Shown here: positions 8,371-17,053 of the stretch, one piece after another | How the letters are laid out: the number at the start of each line of letters is the position of its first letter | Position numbering within the stretch: position 1 is the stretch's first letter | Source: M3007 sp031425035 | GTDB lineage: Bacteria > Bacteroidota > Bacteroidia > Chitinophagales > Saprospiraceae | Direction of reading: 5' to 3' | Length of the DNA: 64,000 nucleotides | Assembly (NCBI GenBank): GCA_031425035.1 | Contig: JANPIN010000064.1 | Location: 1-64,000 of the forward strand | Program-made: the position numbers and the translations under genes | The notes under the pieces: model-generated | What the model saw: the letters and a program-made list of their open reading frames with translations, nothing else | What the model was told of the DNA's origin: nothing | Databases searched by the model: none

Positions 8371-10170
8371 TTACTCCGTCGGTTCCCCCGCCATTTGCCG
8401 TTCAAACAACTCTGCGTAATAGCCGCCCTGCGAAATCAGTTGATCATGCGTACCCTGCTGCCGGATCGTGTGGTTTTCCAGCACGATAATGTTGTCAAAC
8501 TGCAGCATGCCGTAAATGCGGTGGGTAATAATGATCGCCGTTTTATCCGCCAGCGCATTATCCAGATAACCCAGAATGCGGCTTTCCGTGTTCGTATCCA
8601 CGGCCGACAGGCAATCGTCGAGCAGCACCACGTCCGGCTTTTTGGCAAAAGCCCGGGCAATACTCACCCGTTGTTTCTGGCCGCCGGAAAGGGTCACACC
8701 GCGTTCGCCCACGAGGGTTTCGTAGCCGTTGGGCAGGCCCATGATTTCCTCGTGCACGGCCGCGCTTTTTGCGAAAAATTCCGCTTCGGGGGGACTTAGG
8801 TCAGGATTTCCGAAAGAAATATTGGCCAGTACGGTGTCGGAAAAAAGGAACACATCCTGCGGCACGTATCCGAAACGACGGCGCAAATTAGGCAGATCAT
8901 GCTCGCGTATGTCGCGCCCGTCTACCAGGATGCGACCGGACGTCACGTCGTACATGCGCACCAGCAGGTCGGCAATGGTCGTTTTTCCACTGCCCGTTCG
9001 GCCGATAATGGCCATTTTCTGGCCAGGTTTCACCTCGAAACTGACGTTTTCCAGCGCCATAATGCCCGTATCGGGATAGGTAAAACTGACGTTTTCAAAA
9101 ACAATATGACCCTGCAAAGGCGTCACGATCCCGGTTTCGTTGTCGGTCGCCGGGTTGGTGATGCTGGGCTGGGTTTTGAGAAATTCATTGATCCGTTTCT
9201 GGCTGGCCGCCGCCTGCTGGGTCAGAGAAGCGATCCAGCCAATGGCCGTGACGGGCCAGGTCAGCATGTTGATGTAAATAACGAACTCGGCGATGTTACC
9301 CGGCGTGATCTGCCCGGAAACGACCTGCAAGCCGCCCACATAGACGGTAATGATGATGCTCATGCCGATCAGCAGCGACATCAGCGGGAAAAAGAAGGCG
9401 TCCACGCGCACCAGTTCCAGGGATTTGCGCCGGAATTCCTCGCTTTGATCGGCAAACCAGCGCCCCATGGCCTGTTCCTGCACATAACTTTTTACCACCC
9501 GGATGCCACTGTACACTTCCTGCGCGGTGCCGGTCAGCGTAGCCAGCTGCTGTTGTATTTTTTCGCTTTTTTTGCTGATTAGCGTGCTCACATAGTAAAT
9601 GGAAATGCTCAGGAAGGGCAGCGGCAGCAGCGACCACAGCGTCAGGCTCACGCTCACCCGCAGCATGGAACCGATGGTTAAAATGAACAGGAAAAACAGA
9701 TCGAGGCCGTACAAAATAGCGGGCCCGAGAAACATGCGCACTTTGGAAACATCCTCGGAAATGCGCGACATCAGATCGCCCGTCGTGTTGCGTTTGTAAA
9801 AAGCCAGGTCCAGTTTTTCATAGTGCCCGAAAATTTCCTTGCGCATATCGTACTCGATCAGCCGGCTCATCACGATCACCGTCTGGCGCATGAAAAACAT
9901 GAAAAGACCCATCATCAGCGCCAGTCCGATCACCCCCAGTCCGAACCAGGCCACCTGACCGCTCAACTCGTCGAAGGCCTCCGGGTGGTTCGAAATGCCC
10001 CCGTGCCCCTGGTAGTATTTCACGCGTTCCACCACCGTATCCAGGGCCTGGCGGATCATGCGCGGCTGCCACACCCGAAACCAGTTGGCCAGTCCGACGA
10101 ATAAAATGCCGAGCGCAAAACGGTAGCGGTATTTCCAGAAAAACTTATTGAGGTAAGCGAGGTGCTTCAT
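8371..10170 (-). CDS. ABC exporter, fused permease/ATPase (MsbA/MdlB-like)
   Basis: A 599-residue half-transporter. It has six transmembrane helices (about 15-320) followed by a nucleotide-binding domain (about 345-580). The Walker A is GRTGSGKTT, the Q-loop region reads GYVPQDVFLFSDT, the signature is LSGGQKQRVSIARA and Walker B is VVLLDDCLSAVD, followed by an ITHR switch histidine. All ATPase residues are intact. It should dimerise and export a lipid or drug-like substrate; sequence alone does not settle which. Five GTTCATA heptads lie between the ATG and a TATTTTTG box at 10265-10272. Confidence 0.9.
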   Translation of the reverse strand: MKHLAYLNKFFWKYRYRFALGILFVGLANWFRVWQPRMIRQALDTVVERVKYYQGHGGISNHPEAFDELSGQVAWFGLGVIGLALMMGLFMFFMRQTVIVMSRLIEYDMRKEIFGHYEKLDLAFYKRNTTGDLMSRISEDVSKVRMFLGPAILYGLDLFFLFILTIGSMLRVSVSLTLWSLLPLPFLSISIYYVSTLISKKSEKIQQQLATLTGTAQEVYSGIRVVKSYVQEQAMGRWFADQSEEFRRKSLELVRVDAFFFPLMSLLIGMSIIITVYVGGLQVVSGQITPGNIAEFVIYINMLTWPVTAIGWIASLTQQAAASQKRINEFLKTQPSITNPATDNETGIVTPLQGHIVFENVSFTYPDTGIMALENVSFEVKPGQKMAIIGRTGSGKTTIADLLVRMYDVTSGRILVDGRDIREHDLPNLRRRFGYVPQDVFLFSDTVLANISFGNPDLSPPEAEFFAKSAAVHEEIMGLPNGYETLVGERGVTLSGGQKQRVSIARAFAKKPDVVLLDDCLSAVDTNTESRILGYLDNALADKTAIIITHRIYGMLQFDNIIVLENHTIRQQGTHDQLISQGGYYAELFERQMAGEPTE

Positions 10171-10174
10171 TTTT

Positions 10175-10212
10175 AACTATGAACTATGAACTATGAACTA
10201 TGAACTATGAAC
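10175..10212 (-). repeat. Heptad array, five perfect units, in the ABC exporter leader
   Basis: The plus strand reads AACTATG five times in exact register plus AAC, starting five bases from the start codon. Read in the gene's direction the word is CATAGTT/GTTCATA, as in the batB leader. It leaves no room for a purine-rich ribosome binding site outside the array. Confidence 0.8.
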
Positions 10213-10264
10213 GGGCATCAGGGGAAATGCTGAACAACGAGAGCCCGAAACGGTTGGCGGGCGG

Positions 10265-10272
10265 CAAAAATA
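10265..10272 (-). promoter_or_regulatory. Promoter -7 box of the ABC exporter gene
   Basis: The minus strand reads TATTTTTG, matching TAnnTTTG, about 95 bases before the ATG at 10170. The heptad array would then be transcribed as 5' leader. Confidence 0.35.
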
Positions 10273-10291
10273 ATAGCTTTACCGGGATGCC

Positions 10292-10336
10292 CCTTTTATC
10301 AACTTTATAAACCCCTTTTATCAACTATCATCAACC
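10292..10336. repeat. Short array of TTTATCAACT/TTTATAAACCC words
   Basis: This 45-base stretch after the small lipoprotein gene repeats TTTATCAACT, TTATAAACCCC, TTTTATCAACT and ATCATCAACCC. The same words build the larger arrays on both sides of the tolC gene (33177-33305 and 34660-34805). Confidence 0.55.
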
Positions 10337-10341
10337 CTTCC

Positions 10342-10728
10342 TCATTCCGAAATATACAAGATCGTGTCGACGACCGGCCGGGTTTGCAGGGAAACATCCA
10401 CCCGCAGGCTGCCGTAAACCTCATGCGGGAAATACAAACTATCGTAACCGTAAGAAACCAGCCAGTGCCGGCCTTCCGGAACGGGCGCCAGGCAACCGCG
10501 GTTATTGGGGCCGGTGCTGAAAGACGCGTCGTAGTAAGCCGGCGGTTTGTCGTACCCCGGAAAGCTGTCGGCATTATATTTTACGTACACGGTAGCATTG
10601 GGTATGGGCTGGTGATGGTGCTGCGTGCGGATGCAGATTTTCGTCGGCAAATCCAGGGTTTCCGGCGCGGCTGGGCGGCAGGCGAAAAATGTGCAGAGTA
10701 TAAGAAAGCTAATGACAAGGTGGCGCAT
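10342..10728 (-). CDS. Small lipoprotein of unknown function
   Basis: A 128-residue protein. The start at 10728 is chosen because it gives a lipoprotein signal (MRHLVISFLILCTFFAC, with the acylated cysteine at 17); 64 upstream in-frame codons lack protein character. The mature part looks like one beta-sandwich, with NATVYVKYNADSFPG, GCLAPVPEGRHWLVSYG and VDVSLQTRPVVDTI. This recalls carboxypeptidase-regulatory-like folds, but no family was recognised. It lies between the ABC exporter and the divergent fbp gene. Confidence 0.65.
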   Translation of the reverse strand: MRHLVISFLILCTFFACRPAAPETLDLPTKICIRTQHHHQPIPNATVYVKYNADSFPGYDKPPAYYDASFSTGPNNRGCLAPVPEGRHWLVSYGYDSLYFPHEVYGSLRVDVSLQTRPVVDTILYISE

Positions 10729-10934
10729 AGGATAGAGGATGGGGCTGTTGAAAATATGAATCTGTTGGAACGCACTTCCGCCGGGACATTCGGATTTTGT
10801 TATGCGGAGCTTAGCCTTAAAAGAAGCCCGCATTCCAACGAATTTCGGGTTTTTATCTATTTTTGGCACTGCCTGAGTTTTAACGGAGGTTTGGAGCATT
10901 CCGACCTCTCCACCGACCAAATTTTTTGCTAAAA

Positions 10935-12002
10935 ATGCCCACCACCACGAAGAAAGTCGCCGACAACGGCCATCCCACCGCCATCACCATCCCTGGCAAC
11001 CGTATTGTCACGCTGGATGAGTTCATTATCCGTTCCGAAAAAGACTTCGAATATGCTACCGGCGAGTTAACCGGTTTGCTGCGCGATATCGGCGTTGCCG
11101 CCAAAATTGTCAATCGCGAAGTCAATAAAGCCGGTCTGGTCAATATCCTCGGCGTGAGCGATGGTTCGGAAAATACCTCCGGTGATACCCAGCAGAAACT
11201 GGACGTGTTCGCCAATGAAAAGTTCATCGAATGCCTCAAAAATTCGGGGGAATGCTGCGCCATTGCCTCCGAAGAGAACGATGACATTATTCACATTCCG
11301 CCGATCGGTGACAAAACCAGCCACTACATCGTCATGTTCGATCCGCTGGACGGCTCTTCCAACATCGACGTAAACGTATCGGTAGGCACTATTTTCGCTA
11401 TTTATCGCCGAAAAAGCGATGCTACCGGCCCGGCCACCAAAGCGGATTTTCTACAGGCCGGTACCAAGCAAGTGGCCGCCGGTTATGTCCTGTACGGCAC
11501 GTCGACCATCCTGGTGTACACCACTGGCCGGGGCGTTAACGGCTTCACCCTCGATCCGAGCATTGGCGAATTTTGCCTCAGCCACCGCAATATGCGCATT
11601 CCGGAAACCGGCCAGACCTACTCCGTCAACCAGGGCTATTACTCTAAATTCGACCTGGAAATGCGGCGCTACATCGACCACTGTTCCGATCAGAACTACG
11701 GTCTGCGTTACATCGGCTCTATGGTCAGCGATATTCACCGCATCCTGATCCAGGGCGGCATTTTCCTCTACCCCAGCACCCGTAAATACCCGAAAGGCAA
11801 ACTCCGGCTGCTCTACGAATGCAATCCCTTGTCGCTCATCGTGGAACAGGCCGGCGGTAAAGCCATGAACAGCCAGCTTAAACGCATTCTGGATCTGGTG
11901 CCCACCGAGTTACACCAGCGCGGCACCATCGCCATCGGTTCGCCGGGCATGGTGGACGAGTTGAAGGCGTTTATCGAGCGGTATTCGGCGCTGCCGATTT
12001 AG
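10935..12002 (+). CDS. fbp: Fructose-1,6-bisphosphatase, class I
   Basis: A 355-residue cytosolic enzyme of gluconeogenesis that hydrolyses fructose 1,6-bisphosphate to fructose 6-phosphate. The diagnostic metal/phosphate motif is present as FDPLDGSSNIDVNVSVGTIF, preceded by ASEENDDI. The substrate-binding segment GLRYIGSMVSDIHRIL and C-terminal YECNPLSLIVEQAGGKA are also present. The frame extends three codons further to a TTG at 10926, but the ATG at 10935 is preferred. It ends six bases from the convergent xseA stop. Confidence 0.95.
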   Translation: MPTTTKKVADNGHPTAITIPGNRIVTLDEFIIRSEKDFEYATGELTGLLRDIGVAAKIVNREVNKAGLVNILGVSDGSENTSGDTQQKLDVFANEKFIECLKNSGECCAIASEENDDIIHIPPIGDKTSHYIVMFDPLDGSSNIDVNVSVGTIFAIYRRKSDATGPATKADFLQAGTKQVAAGYVLYGTSTILVYTTGRGVNGFTLDPSIGEFCLSHRNMRIPETGQTYSVNQGYYSKFDLEMRRYIDHCSDQNYGLRYIGSMVSDIHRILIQGGIFLYPSTRKYPKGKLRLLYECNPLSLIVEQAGGKAMNSQLKRILDLVPTELHQRGTIAIGSPGMVDELKAFIERYSALPI

Positions 12003-12008
12003 AGGAAT

Positions 12009-13232
12009 TCATTCCACTTTTGACCGCACCACCCCTTCCCGCAACCGCGTTTCCAGCGTATCACCGCTGCTCAGTTCGGTGGCTGCCGTCAAAGTTTTGC
12101 CGTTTTTCATAGTCAGGCTATAGCCCCGGCGCAGCACATTTTCCGGGTGGATGGCCGCGCATAAGATTTCGATCTGGTTTAACTGCTGTTGCTGGCTGCG
12201 CAAATATCGGGCGGCCAGCGCGGGTAGTTGTTCCGACCACTGATCCAGCGTGCGCGACGTGTTTTGCAAACGTTCCCGGCTGCCCCAGCGCAGGCTGGCT
12301 TCCTGGCGTTCCAGTTCCAATGCATTGATCTTCAATTGGTACTGGGCCGACAGCGCCATTTGATCGGCCTGACGTTGCAGGTCGTTTTCGAACAGCAGGT
12401 TTTGCTGGAGCAGGAAATCGGCGACGGCGGTAGGTGTTTTGAGCGCGGTATGGGCCACCAGGTCGAGCACCGTTTCATCGACGTCGTGCCCAATGCCGGT
12501 CAGCACGGGCAGGGGCATTTGCGCCACATATTTGCTTAGTTCCAGACCGTCGAAAGCGGCCAGATCCAGTCGGGCGCCGCCGCCGCGCACCACCGCGACG
12601 CAGTCGAAATCGGTGGCCCGCGCCGCTACGGCCGCCAGAGAACTCAGGAGTTCCGTTTCGGCGCTTTTACCCTGTACGGAAGCGTTAAATAAATGGCAGT
12701 GAAAGCGGTAGCCGAAGGCATTTTCTTCCAGGTGTTCCCGGAAATCCTGCCAGCCCGCCGCGCCTTCGGAACTGACCACGGCCACGCGCTGCAAAACAAG
12801 GGGCAGGGGTAGTGCACTATTCCGTTCCAGCAGGTTCAACTGGCGCAGGGTCTGTACTGTTTCCCGGCGCTGACGTTCGAGCTGGCCCAGGGTATGCGCG
12901 GGATCCAGGTCGGTTATATGGAGTTTCAGGCCGTAATTTTCGTGAAAATCGACCCGCACGCACATTTTTACTTCCAGACCTTCCTGCAAGACAGCGTCCA
13001 GCTGGCTACCCAGCGTTCTGTACAAACGCCGGTGATCCTGGGCCCATAATACGGCCGCCGACTGGGCCAGGAGCTGCTCGCCTTCGCCTTTTTGAATGAG
13101 TTGCAGATAACAGTGTCCGCGTGAACGGCCCACCTGGGCAATTTCCGCCGTGAGCCAGAGCGGCTGCTGGAAATTGAGGGCCACCACCCGCCGGATGTGT
13201 TCGTTGAGATCAAAAAGGGTGTGGATAGTCAA
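12009..13232 (-). CDS. xseA: Exodeoxyribonuclease VII large subunit
   Basis: A 407-residue protein. An N-terminal OB-fold (about 1-100: TLFDLNEHIRRV, WLTAEIAQVG, HCYLQL) is followed by the catalytic domain (about 120-310), with VVRGGGARLDLAAFD and TGIGHDVDETVLDLVAH, and then a helical region. The enzyme degrades single-stranded DNA with the small subunit XseB, which is not seen nearby. The only start that keeps the conserved N-terminus is TTG at 13232, because an in-frame stop lies just upstream. It is tail-to-tail with fbp. Confidence 0.92.
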   Translation of the reverse strand: MTIHTLFDLNEHIRRVVALNFQQPLWLTAEIAQVGRSRGHCYLQLIQKGEGEQLLAQSAAVLWAQDHRRLYRTLGSQLDAVLQEGLEVKMCVRVDFHENYGLKLHITDLDPAHTLGQLERQRRETVQTLRQLNLLERNSALPLPLVLQRVAVVSSEGAAGWQDFREHLEENAFGYRFHCHLFNASVQGKSAETELLSSLAAVAARATDFDCVAVVRGGGARLDLAAFDGLELSKYVAQMPLPVLTGIGHDVDETVLDLVAHTALKTPTAVADFLLQQNLLFENDLQRQADQMALSAQYQLKINALELERQEASLRWGSRERLQNTSRTLDQWSEQLPALAARYLRSQQQQLNQIEILCAAIHPENVLRRGYSLTMKNGKTLTAATELSSGDTLETRLREGVVRSKVE

Positions 13233-13407
13233 GCAGCAGGGGATTTAGAGGACCGGGCATGCGGCGAAAGTCCAGCTTTTCGGGCGAAGAATGTTTGCTG
13301 CACCCCGTTTATTGTTTCCGCTTGCCCGGGATTTTGCCAACTTTGCGCACTTTTTACAGCCATCATCTGACTTAATGCCGGTCGACTACAGCACGACCCA
13401 CCTGAAC

Positions 13408-14460
13408 ATGTTGAAAAAAGCCTTACAACTCTTGTTTTTTCTCGGCCTCGGGCTGACCATTTTAACCCTGGTGTTCCGTAACCAGAACGCCGCTTTCCAG
13501 GAACAATGCCGGCTCGACGGTACGCCCACCGACCAGTGCAGCCTGGTGGACAAGCTGCTGCACGATTTTTCCACGATCAACATTGGCTGGATGCTGCTGG
13601 TGATCGTGGCCTTTACGGTGAGTAATATAGTGCGCGCGCTGCGCTGGCAGATGCTGTTGCAACCGCTCGGTTACCGGGTGAAGTTCGCCAACAGCCTGTT
13701 AACCATTTTGTTAGGGTATTTTGCAAACCTCGGATTTCCCCGCATGGGCGAGGTGGTGCGGGCCGGTTCCCTGGCGCGGTATGAAAAACTTCCGCTGGAA
13801 AAAGTGATGGGTACGCTCGTCGTGGACCGGTTGATGGATTTTCTATGTCTTGGCCTCGTGGTCGGGCTGGCCTTTCTGCTGGAGGGTCAAACCCTGCTGA
13901 ATTTTATTTCGCACCGGCAGCCAAGTGGCGCCCAGAGTGGCGGTTTACTGCAAAACACCTTCGTACTGACGGCCCTCGGACTGCTACTGGTGGGTGCGGT
14001 GGCGGTCCTGTTTTTCTGGAAAAAACTACAGCAGTTACCGGCTTTTCAAAAAGTAGCCAACCTGGTCAAGGGCTTCTGGGATGGTTTGCGTTCGGTCTTC
14101 CAACTGCAGCGTACCGGTTTGTTTCTGTTGTACTCGGCCGGTATCTGGCTGATGTTTTACCTGCAATGCTATTTCAATTTGCTGGCTTTTCCCCCCACGG
14201 CGCAGCTTGGGGCGAGTGCCGCGCTGATGGTGTTCGTGTTTGGTACGCTGGGTTTCGTTATTCCTTCGCCGGGCGGTATGGGCACTTTCCATGCCCTGGC
14301 TATTGCCGGCCTGGCCCTCTACGGCATAAATGGGGGCGACGCTTTTTCCTACGCCAACATCGCCTTTTTCACCATTCAGATATTTTACAACGTGGTGGCG
14401 GGTCTGCTGGCCCTGATTTTGCTGCCCATTTTAAACAAGTCCGTTGTTAGTAAAGTCTGA
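13408..14460 (+). CDS. Lysylphosphatidylglycerol synthase/UPF0104-type integral membrane protein
   Basis: A 350-residue protein with about eight transmembrane helices. The start at 13408 (MLKKALQLLFFLGLGL) matches the usual beginning of the family; the frame is open further upstream. Family marks include ALRWQMLLQPLGYRVKF, GYFANLGFPRMGEVVRAG, VDRLMDFLCL and FVIPSPGGMGTFH. This family shares the flippase part of MprF and is thought to move lipids or lipid-linked molecules. No synthase domain is present, so it is a stand-alone transporter-like protein. Substrate unknown. Confidence 0.8.
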   Translation: MLKKALQLLFFLGLGLTILTLVFRNQNAAFQEQCRLDGTPTDQCSLVDKLLHDFSTINIGWMLLVIVAFTVSNIVRALRWQMLLQPLGYRVKFANSLLTILLGYFANLGFPRMGEVVRAGSLARYEKLPLEKVMGTLVVDRLMDFLCLGLVVGLAFLLEGQTLLNFISHRQPSGAQSGGLLQNTFVLTALGLLLVGAVAVLFFWKKLQQLPAFQKVANLVKGFWDGLRSVFQLQRTGLFLLYSAGIWLMFYLQCYFNLLAFPPTAQLGASAALMVFVFGTLGFVIPSPGGMGTFHALAIAGLALYGINGGDAFSYANIAFFTIQIFYNVVAGLLALILLPILNKSVVSKV

Positions 14461-14469
14461 GAGCATCAT

Positions 14470-14970
14470 TCAACTGGAAACCGGCGTTTTACGGCTCGTT
14501 TTTCCCAGTAAAAACCAGGGTGTAACGACCAGCATGGCCACCACCAACCAGATGGCGCTTGTAAAGGAACCACTGTGGGCTGCCCAGATCGTACTCATAC
14601 TCAACAGCAAGAACAATACGCCGTCCAGCACATTTACTATACCCAGCATCCGGCGGGCCTGGCGATACTCGGTGGCGGCATTTTCCGGCGTAATGGTGTT
14701 CAGGTAATTGAACTTATGTGGAAAACGCGCCGCCACGGTCAGGAGTGCACAAAGCAGCAGGCCAATGGCGGGTAATTCAAAAATGGCCAGTTTGCCGGCC
14801 ATACGATCGATGTTTCCGGAGCCGCTAAAATGCACCGGAATTTGTTCCGGCAGGGAAGGGTAGTAGACCGCAGCGAGTAAAAAATTGGCGGCGACCAGCA
14901 AAAAAGCAGCCCATTGCAGGCGGCGTTCCAGGGGCGTTTGGGTTAAGTGTAAATTGGGTTGGTTTTTCAT
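14470..14970 (-). CDS. DUF1648 domain membrane protein
   Basis: A 166-residue protein starting at 14970 (MKNQPNLHL). It has about four hydrophobic helices: 21-38, 65-86, 118-134 and 139-156. The DUF1648 motif YYPSLPEQIPVHFSGSGNIDRM sits after the first helix (about 39-60). DUF1648 occurs in SdpI-type immunity proteins and in uncharacterised membrane proteins. Upstream in-frame codons lie inside hldE2 and are ignored. It diverges from hldE2 with only 25 bases between start codons and converges on the flippase-like gene. Confidence 0.7.
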   Translation of the reverse strand: MKNQPNLHLTQTPLERRLQWAAFLLVAANFLLAAVYYPSLPEQIPVHFSGSGNIDRMAGKLAIFELPAIGLLLCALLTVAARFPHKFNYLNTITPENAATEYRQARRMLGIVNVLDGVLFLLLSMSTIWAAHSGSFTSAIWLVVAMLVVTPWFLLGKTSRKTPVSS

Positions 14971-14995
14971 TTGATAAAAGTTTAAACGCACAAAT

Positions 14996-15499
14996 ATGCC
15001 CGCTTTTTCCGAAATAGAAGCAAAAATCCAAAGCCCGGAACAGCTGGTCGGCACGCTGGCTGAATGGCGTTGCAGGGGTGAAAAAATCGTGTTTACCAAC
15101 GGCTGTTTCGACCTGCTGCACTACGGCCATTTGCACTATTTGTCCCAGGCCCGCGACCTCGCCGACCGGCTGGTCGTCGGACTCAACAGCGCCGCGTCGG
15201 TCAGTCGCTTAAAAGGCCCCAACCGGCCCATCAACGACGAACTAACCCGCACCCACTTGCTGGCCGCGCTCGAAGTCGTAGATGCCGTAGTTGTTTTTGA
15301 AGAAGACACTCCTTTGAAACTGATCCAACTGGTCAAACCCGACCTCCTCGTCAAAGGCGGCGACTGGCAACCCGAGCAGATCGTAGGTTCCGCCGACGTA
15401 CTGGCCAACGGCGGGGAAGTCCGCAGTCTGCCCTTCGTCAGTGGCTATTCCACCACCAATATCGAACAGAAAATACTAAACCGGCCACCGGCCTCCTAA
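14996..15499 (+). CDS. D-glycero-beta-D-manno-heptose 1-phosphate adenylyltransferase
   Basis: A 167-residue nucleotidyltransferase. The HxGH motif is in FTNGCFDLLHYGHLHYL (about residues 30-46). It is followed by LVVGLNSAASVSRLKGPNRP and the C-terminal SGYSTTNIEQKI that binds the adenylate. This is the RfaE2/HldE C-terminal half as a free-standing enzyme making ADP-heptose for lipopolysaccharide core; the kinase half is not in the window. Its stop codon TAA is part of the first unit of the CCTNNNN heptad array that follows. Confidence 0.9.
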   Translation: MPAFSEIEAKIQSPEQLVGTLAEWRCRGEKIVFTNGCFDLLHYGHLHYLSQARDLADRLVVGLNSAASVSRLKGPNRPINDELTRTHLLAALEVVDAVVVFEEDTPLKLIQLVKPDLLVKGGDWQPEQIVGSADVLANGGEVRSLPFVSGYSTTNIEQKILNRPPAS

Positions 15500-15592
15500 C
15501 TCCTGCCCCCTGTCACCTGCCTCCTGCCTCCTGTCACCTGCCCCCTGTCACCTGCCTCCTGCCCCCTGCCTCCTGTCACCTGCCTCCTAAAA
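15495..15592 (+). repeat. Perfect-register CCTNNNN heptad array (13 units plus CCTAAAA)
   Basis: From 15495 every seventh base starts CCT. The units are CCTAACT, CCTGCCC, CCTGTCA, CCTGCCT (twice), CCTGTCA, CCTGCCC, CCTGTCA, CCTGCCT, CCTGCCC, CCTGCCT, CCTGTCA, CCTGCCT, then CCTAAAA. Only a few tetranucleotide endings are used. The array supplies the hldE2 stop codon and ends three bases before the next ATG (15596). Confidence 0.9.
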
Positions 15593-15595
15593 AAA

Positions 15596-16720
15596 ATGTC
15601 CCTCGAACGCTGGCGCCTCATTCTCGGTCAAAAAGCCGATCCTGATCAGGACATCCCCCTGGATACCACCGGTGCGGGCATGGATAACGTACTGGAGGCT
15701 CTCTACGACAGTCAACGGAAAGGCGGCCTGGGCAGTTCGGCGCCTAATATCAACCGCTGGCTAGGCGATATCCGCAAATACTTTCCGGGGCCGGTCGTGC
15801 AGGTCATGCAGCGCGACGCCCTCGAACGGCTCGGTCTGACCCGCATGCTGCTCGAACCCGAACTGCTGGCCAGTGTGGAGCCGGACGTACACCTCATCTC
15901 GGCCTTGCTGGCTTTGAATAAGGCCTTGCCCGCTCAAACCCGCGAAACCGCCCGCCGCGTGGTGCGCCAGGTGGTGGAAGCTTTGGAAAAAAAACTGCGC
16001 AATCCGCTGCGGGATGCCGTACAAAGCGCGCTGAATCGCAGCGTGCGTAACCGCCGCCCACGCGCCCACGAGATCGACTGGCGGCGGACCATTTATCAGA
16101 ATTTAAAACACTATCAGCCGGAACACCAGACCATTATTGCCGAAAACCTGGTTGGTTTTGGTCGTAAAGGCCAGGCGCTGCGCCACGTCATTCTGCTGGT
16201 GGATGAAAGCGGGAGCATGGCCAGTTCGGTCGTGTATGCCGGTGTACTGGGCGCGGTGCTGGCCAGTATTCGCTCCGTACGCACAAGCCTGGTCGTGTTC
16301 GATACCGCCGTGGTGGATCTGACCGAACAGTTACACGATCCGGTCGAGTTATTGTTCGGTACCCAGCTGGGCGGCGGCACCGACATTAATAAAGCCCTGG
16401 GGTATGCCCAAACCCTCGTGCAGACCCCGGCGGACACGATCTTAGTGCTGATCAGCGACCTGTTTGAAGGGGGCCACCGGGCAGAAATGCTCAAAAAAGC
16501 GGCGGCCCTGCGGCAATCCGGCGTGACCATGGTGACGCTACTGGCACTCAGCGACGACGGCGCACCCGCTTACGACCACGAAAATGCCGCCGCTTTTGCC
16601 GCCTTGGATGTGCCGGCTTTCGCCTGTACGCCGGATATTTTTCCGGATTTGATGGCAGCAGCGATCAATAAACAGGATTTGAAAAGCTGGGCGGGAACGC
16701 GGGGGATTGCGGTGCGGTAG
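15596..16720 (+). CDS. CoxE-type VWA domain protein, orphan
   Basis: A 374-residue cytosolic protein. The N-terminal 190 residues are helical and basic (MDNVLEALYDSQRKGGLGSS, RDAVQSALNRSVRNRRPRAH). The VWA domain occupies about 195-365, with an intact MIDAS sequence LLVDESGSMASS, a conserved threonine in GGGTDINKAL and an ISDLFEGG strand. Such proteins normally sit in clusters with a MoxR AAA ATPase, a SWIM protein and DUF5682/DUF5691 genes, none of which are nearby. The start codon directly follows a CCTNNNN array, so no ordinary ribosome binding site is visible. Confidence 0.75.
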   Translation: MSLERWRLILGQKADPDQDIPLDTTGAGMDNVLEALYDSQRKGGLGSSAPNINRWLGDIRKYFPGPVVQVMQRDALERLGLTRMLLEPELLASVEPDVHLISALLALNKALPAQTRETARRVVRQVVEALEKKLRNPLRDAVQSALNRSVRNRRPRAHEIDWRRTIYQNLKHYQPEHQTIIAENLVGFGRKGQALRHVILLVDESGSMASSVVYAGVLGAVLASIRSVRTSLVVFDTAVVDLTEQLHDPVELLFGTQLGGGTDINKALGYAQTLVQTPADTILVLISDLFEGGHRAEMLKKAAALRQSGVTMVTLLALSDDGAPAYDHENAAAFAALDVPAFACTPDIFPDLMAAAINKQDLKSWAGTRGIAVR

Positions 16721-16731
16721 CCCGCGGCTCC

Positions 16732-17053
16732 CGGGGTCGGACTAATTTTTGTCGTCCGACCGCTAGGGTGGGTGCAGGTCGCTTGATGGGGATCGTGGTA
16801 TTGATCGGACCAAAAAAAAGTCGTCCGATCAAGGAGCTGCGGTCAGACGACTTTTTTGTCGTCCGACCGCTAAGGTGGGTGCAGTTTACTTGATGGGGAT
16901 CGTGATATTGATCGGACGACAAAAAAGTCGTCCGATCAAGGAGCTGCGGTCCGACGGGTTTTTTGTCGTCTGACCGCTAGGGATGGGTGCCGTTTGCTTG
17001 ACAAGGATCGTGATATTGATCGGACGACAAAAAAGTCGTCCGATCAAGGAGCT
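16732..17053. repeat. 107-bp tandem repeat (about three copies) built of alternating hairpins
   Basis: Units start at 16751, 16858 and 16965. Each carries TTGATCGGACGAC-A6-GTCGTCCGATCAA (perfect at 16908-16939 and 17016-17047, imperfect at 16801-16832). Each junction carries GCGGTC(A/C)GACGAC-T6-GTCGTCCGACCGC-type hairpins (16839-16870 and 16946-16977). A partial junction hairpin begins the array near 16732. The last copy runs to within the glyA stop codon. No reading frame is conserved across copies. It separates the convergent VWA and glyA genes and could end transcription from both sides. Confidence 0.9.

Noticed and set aside
16732..17053. Possible CRISPR array
   Set aside because: The unit is 107 bases with all parts repeated and no unique spacers; no cas genes are near.
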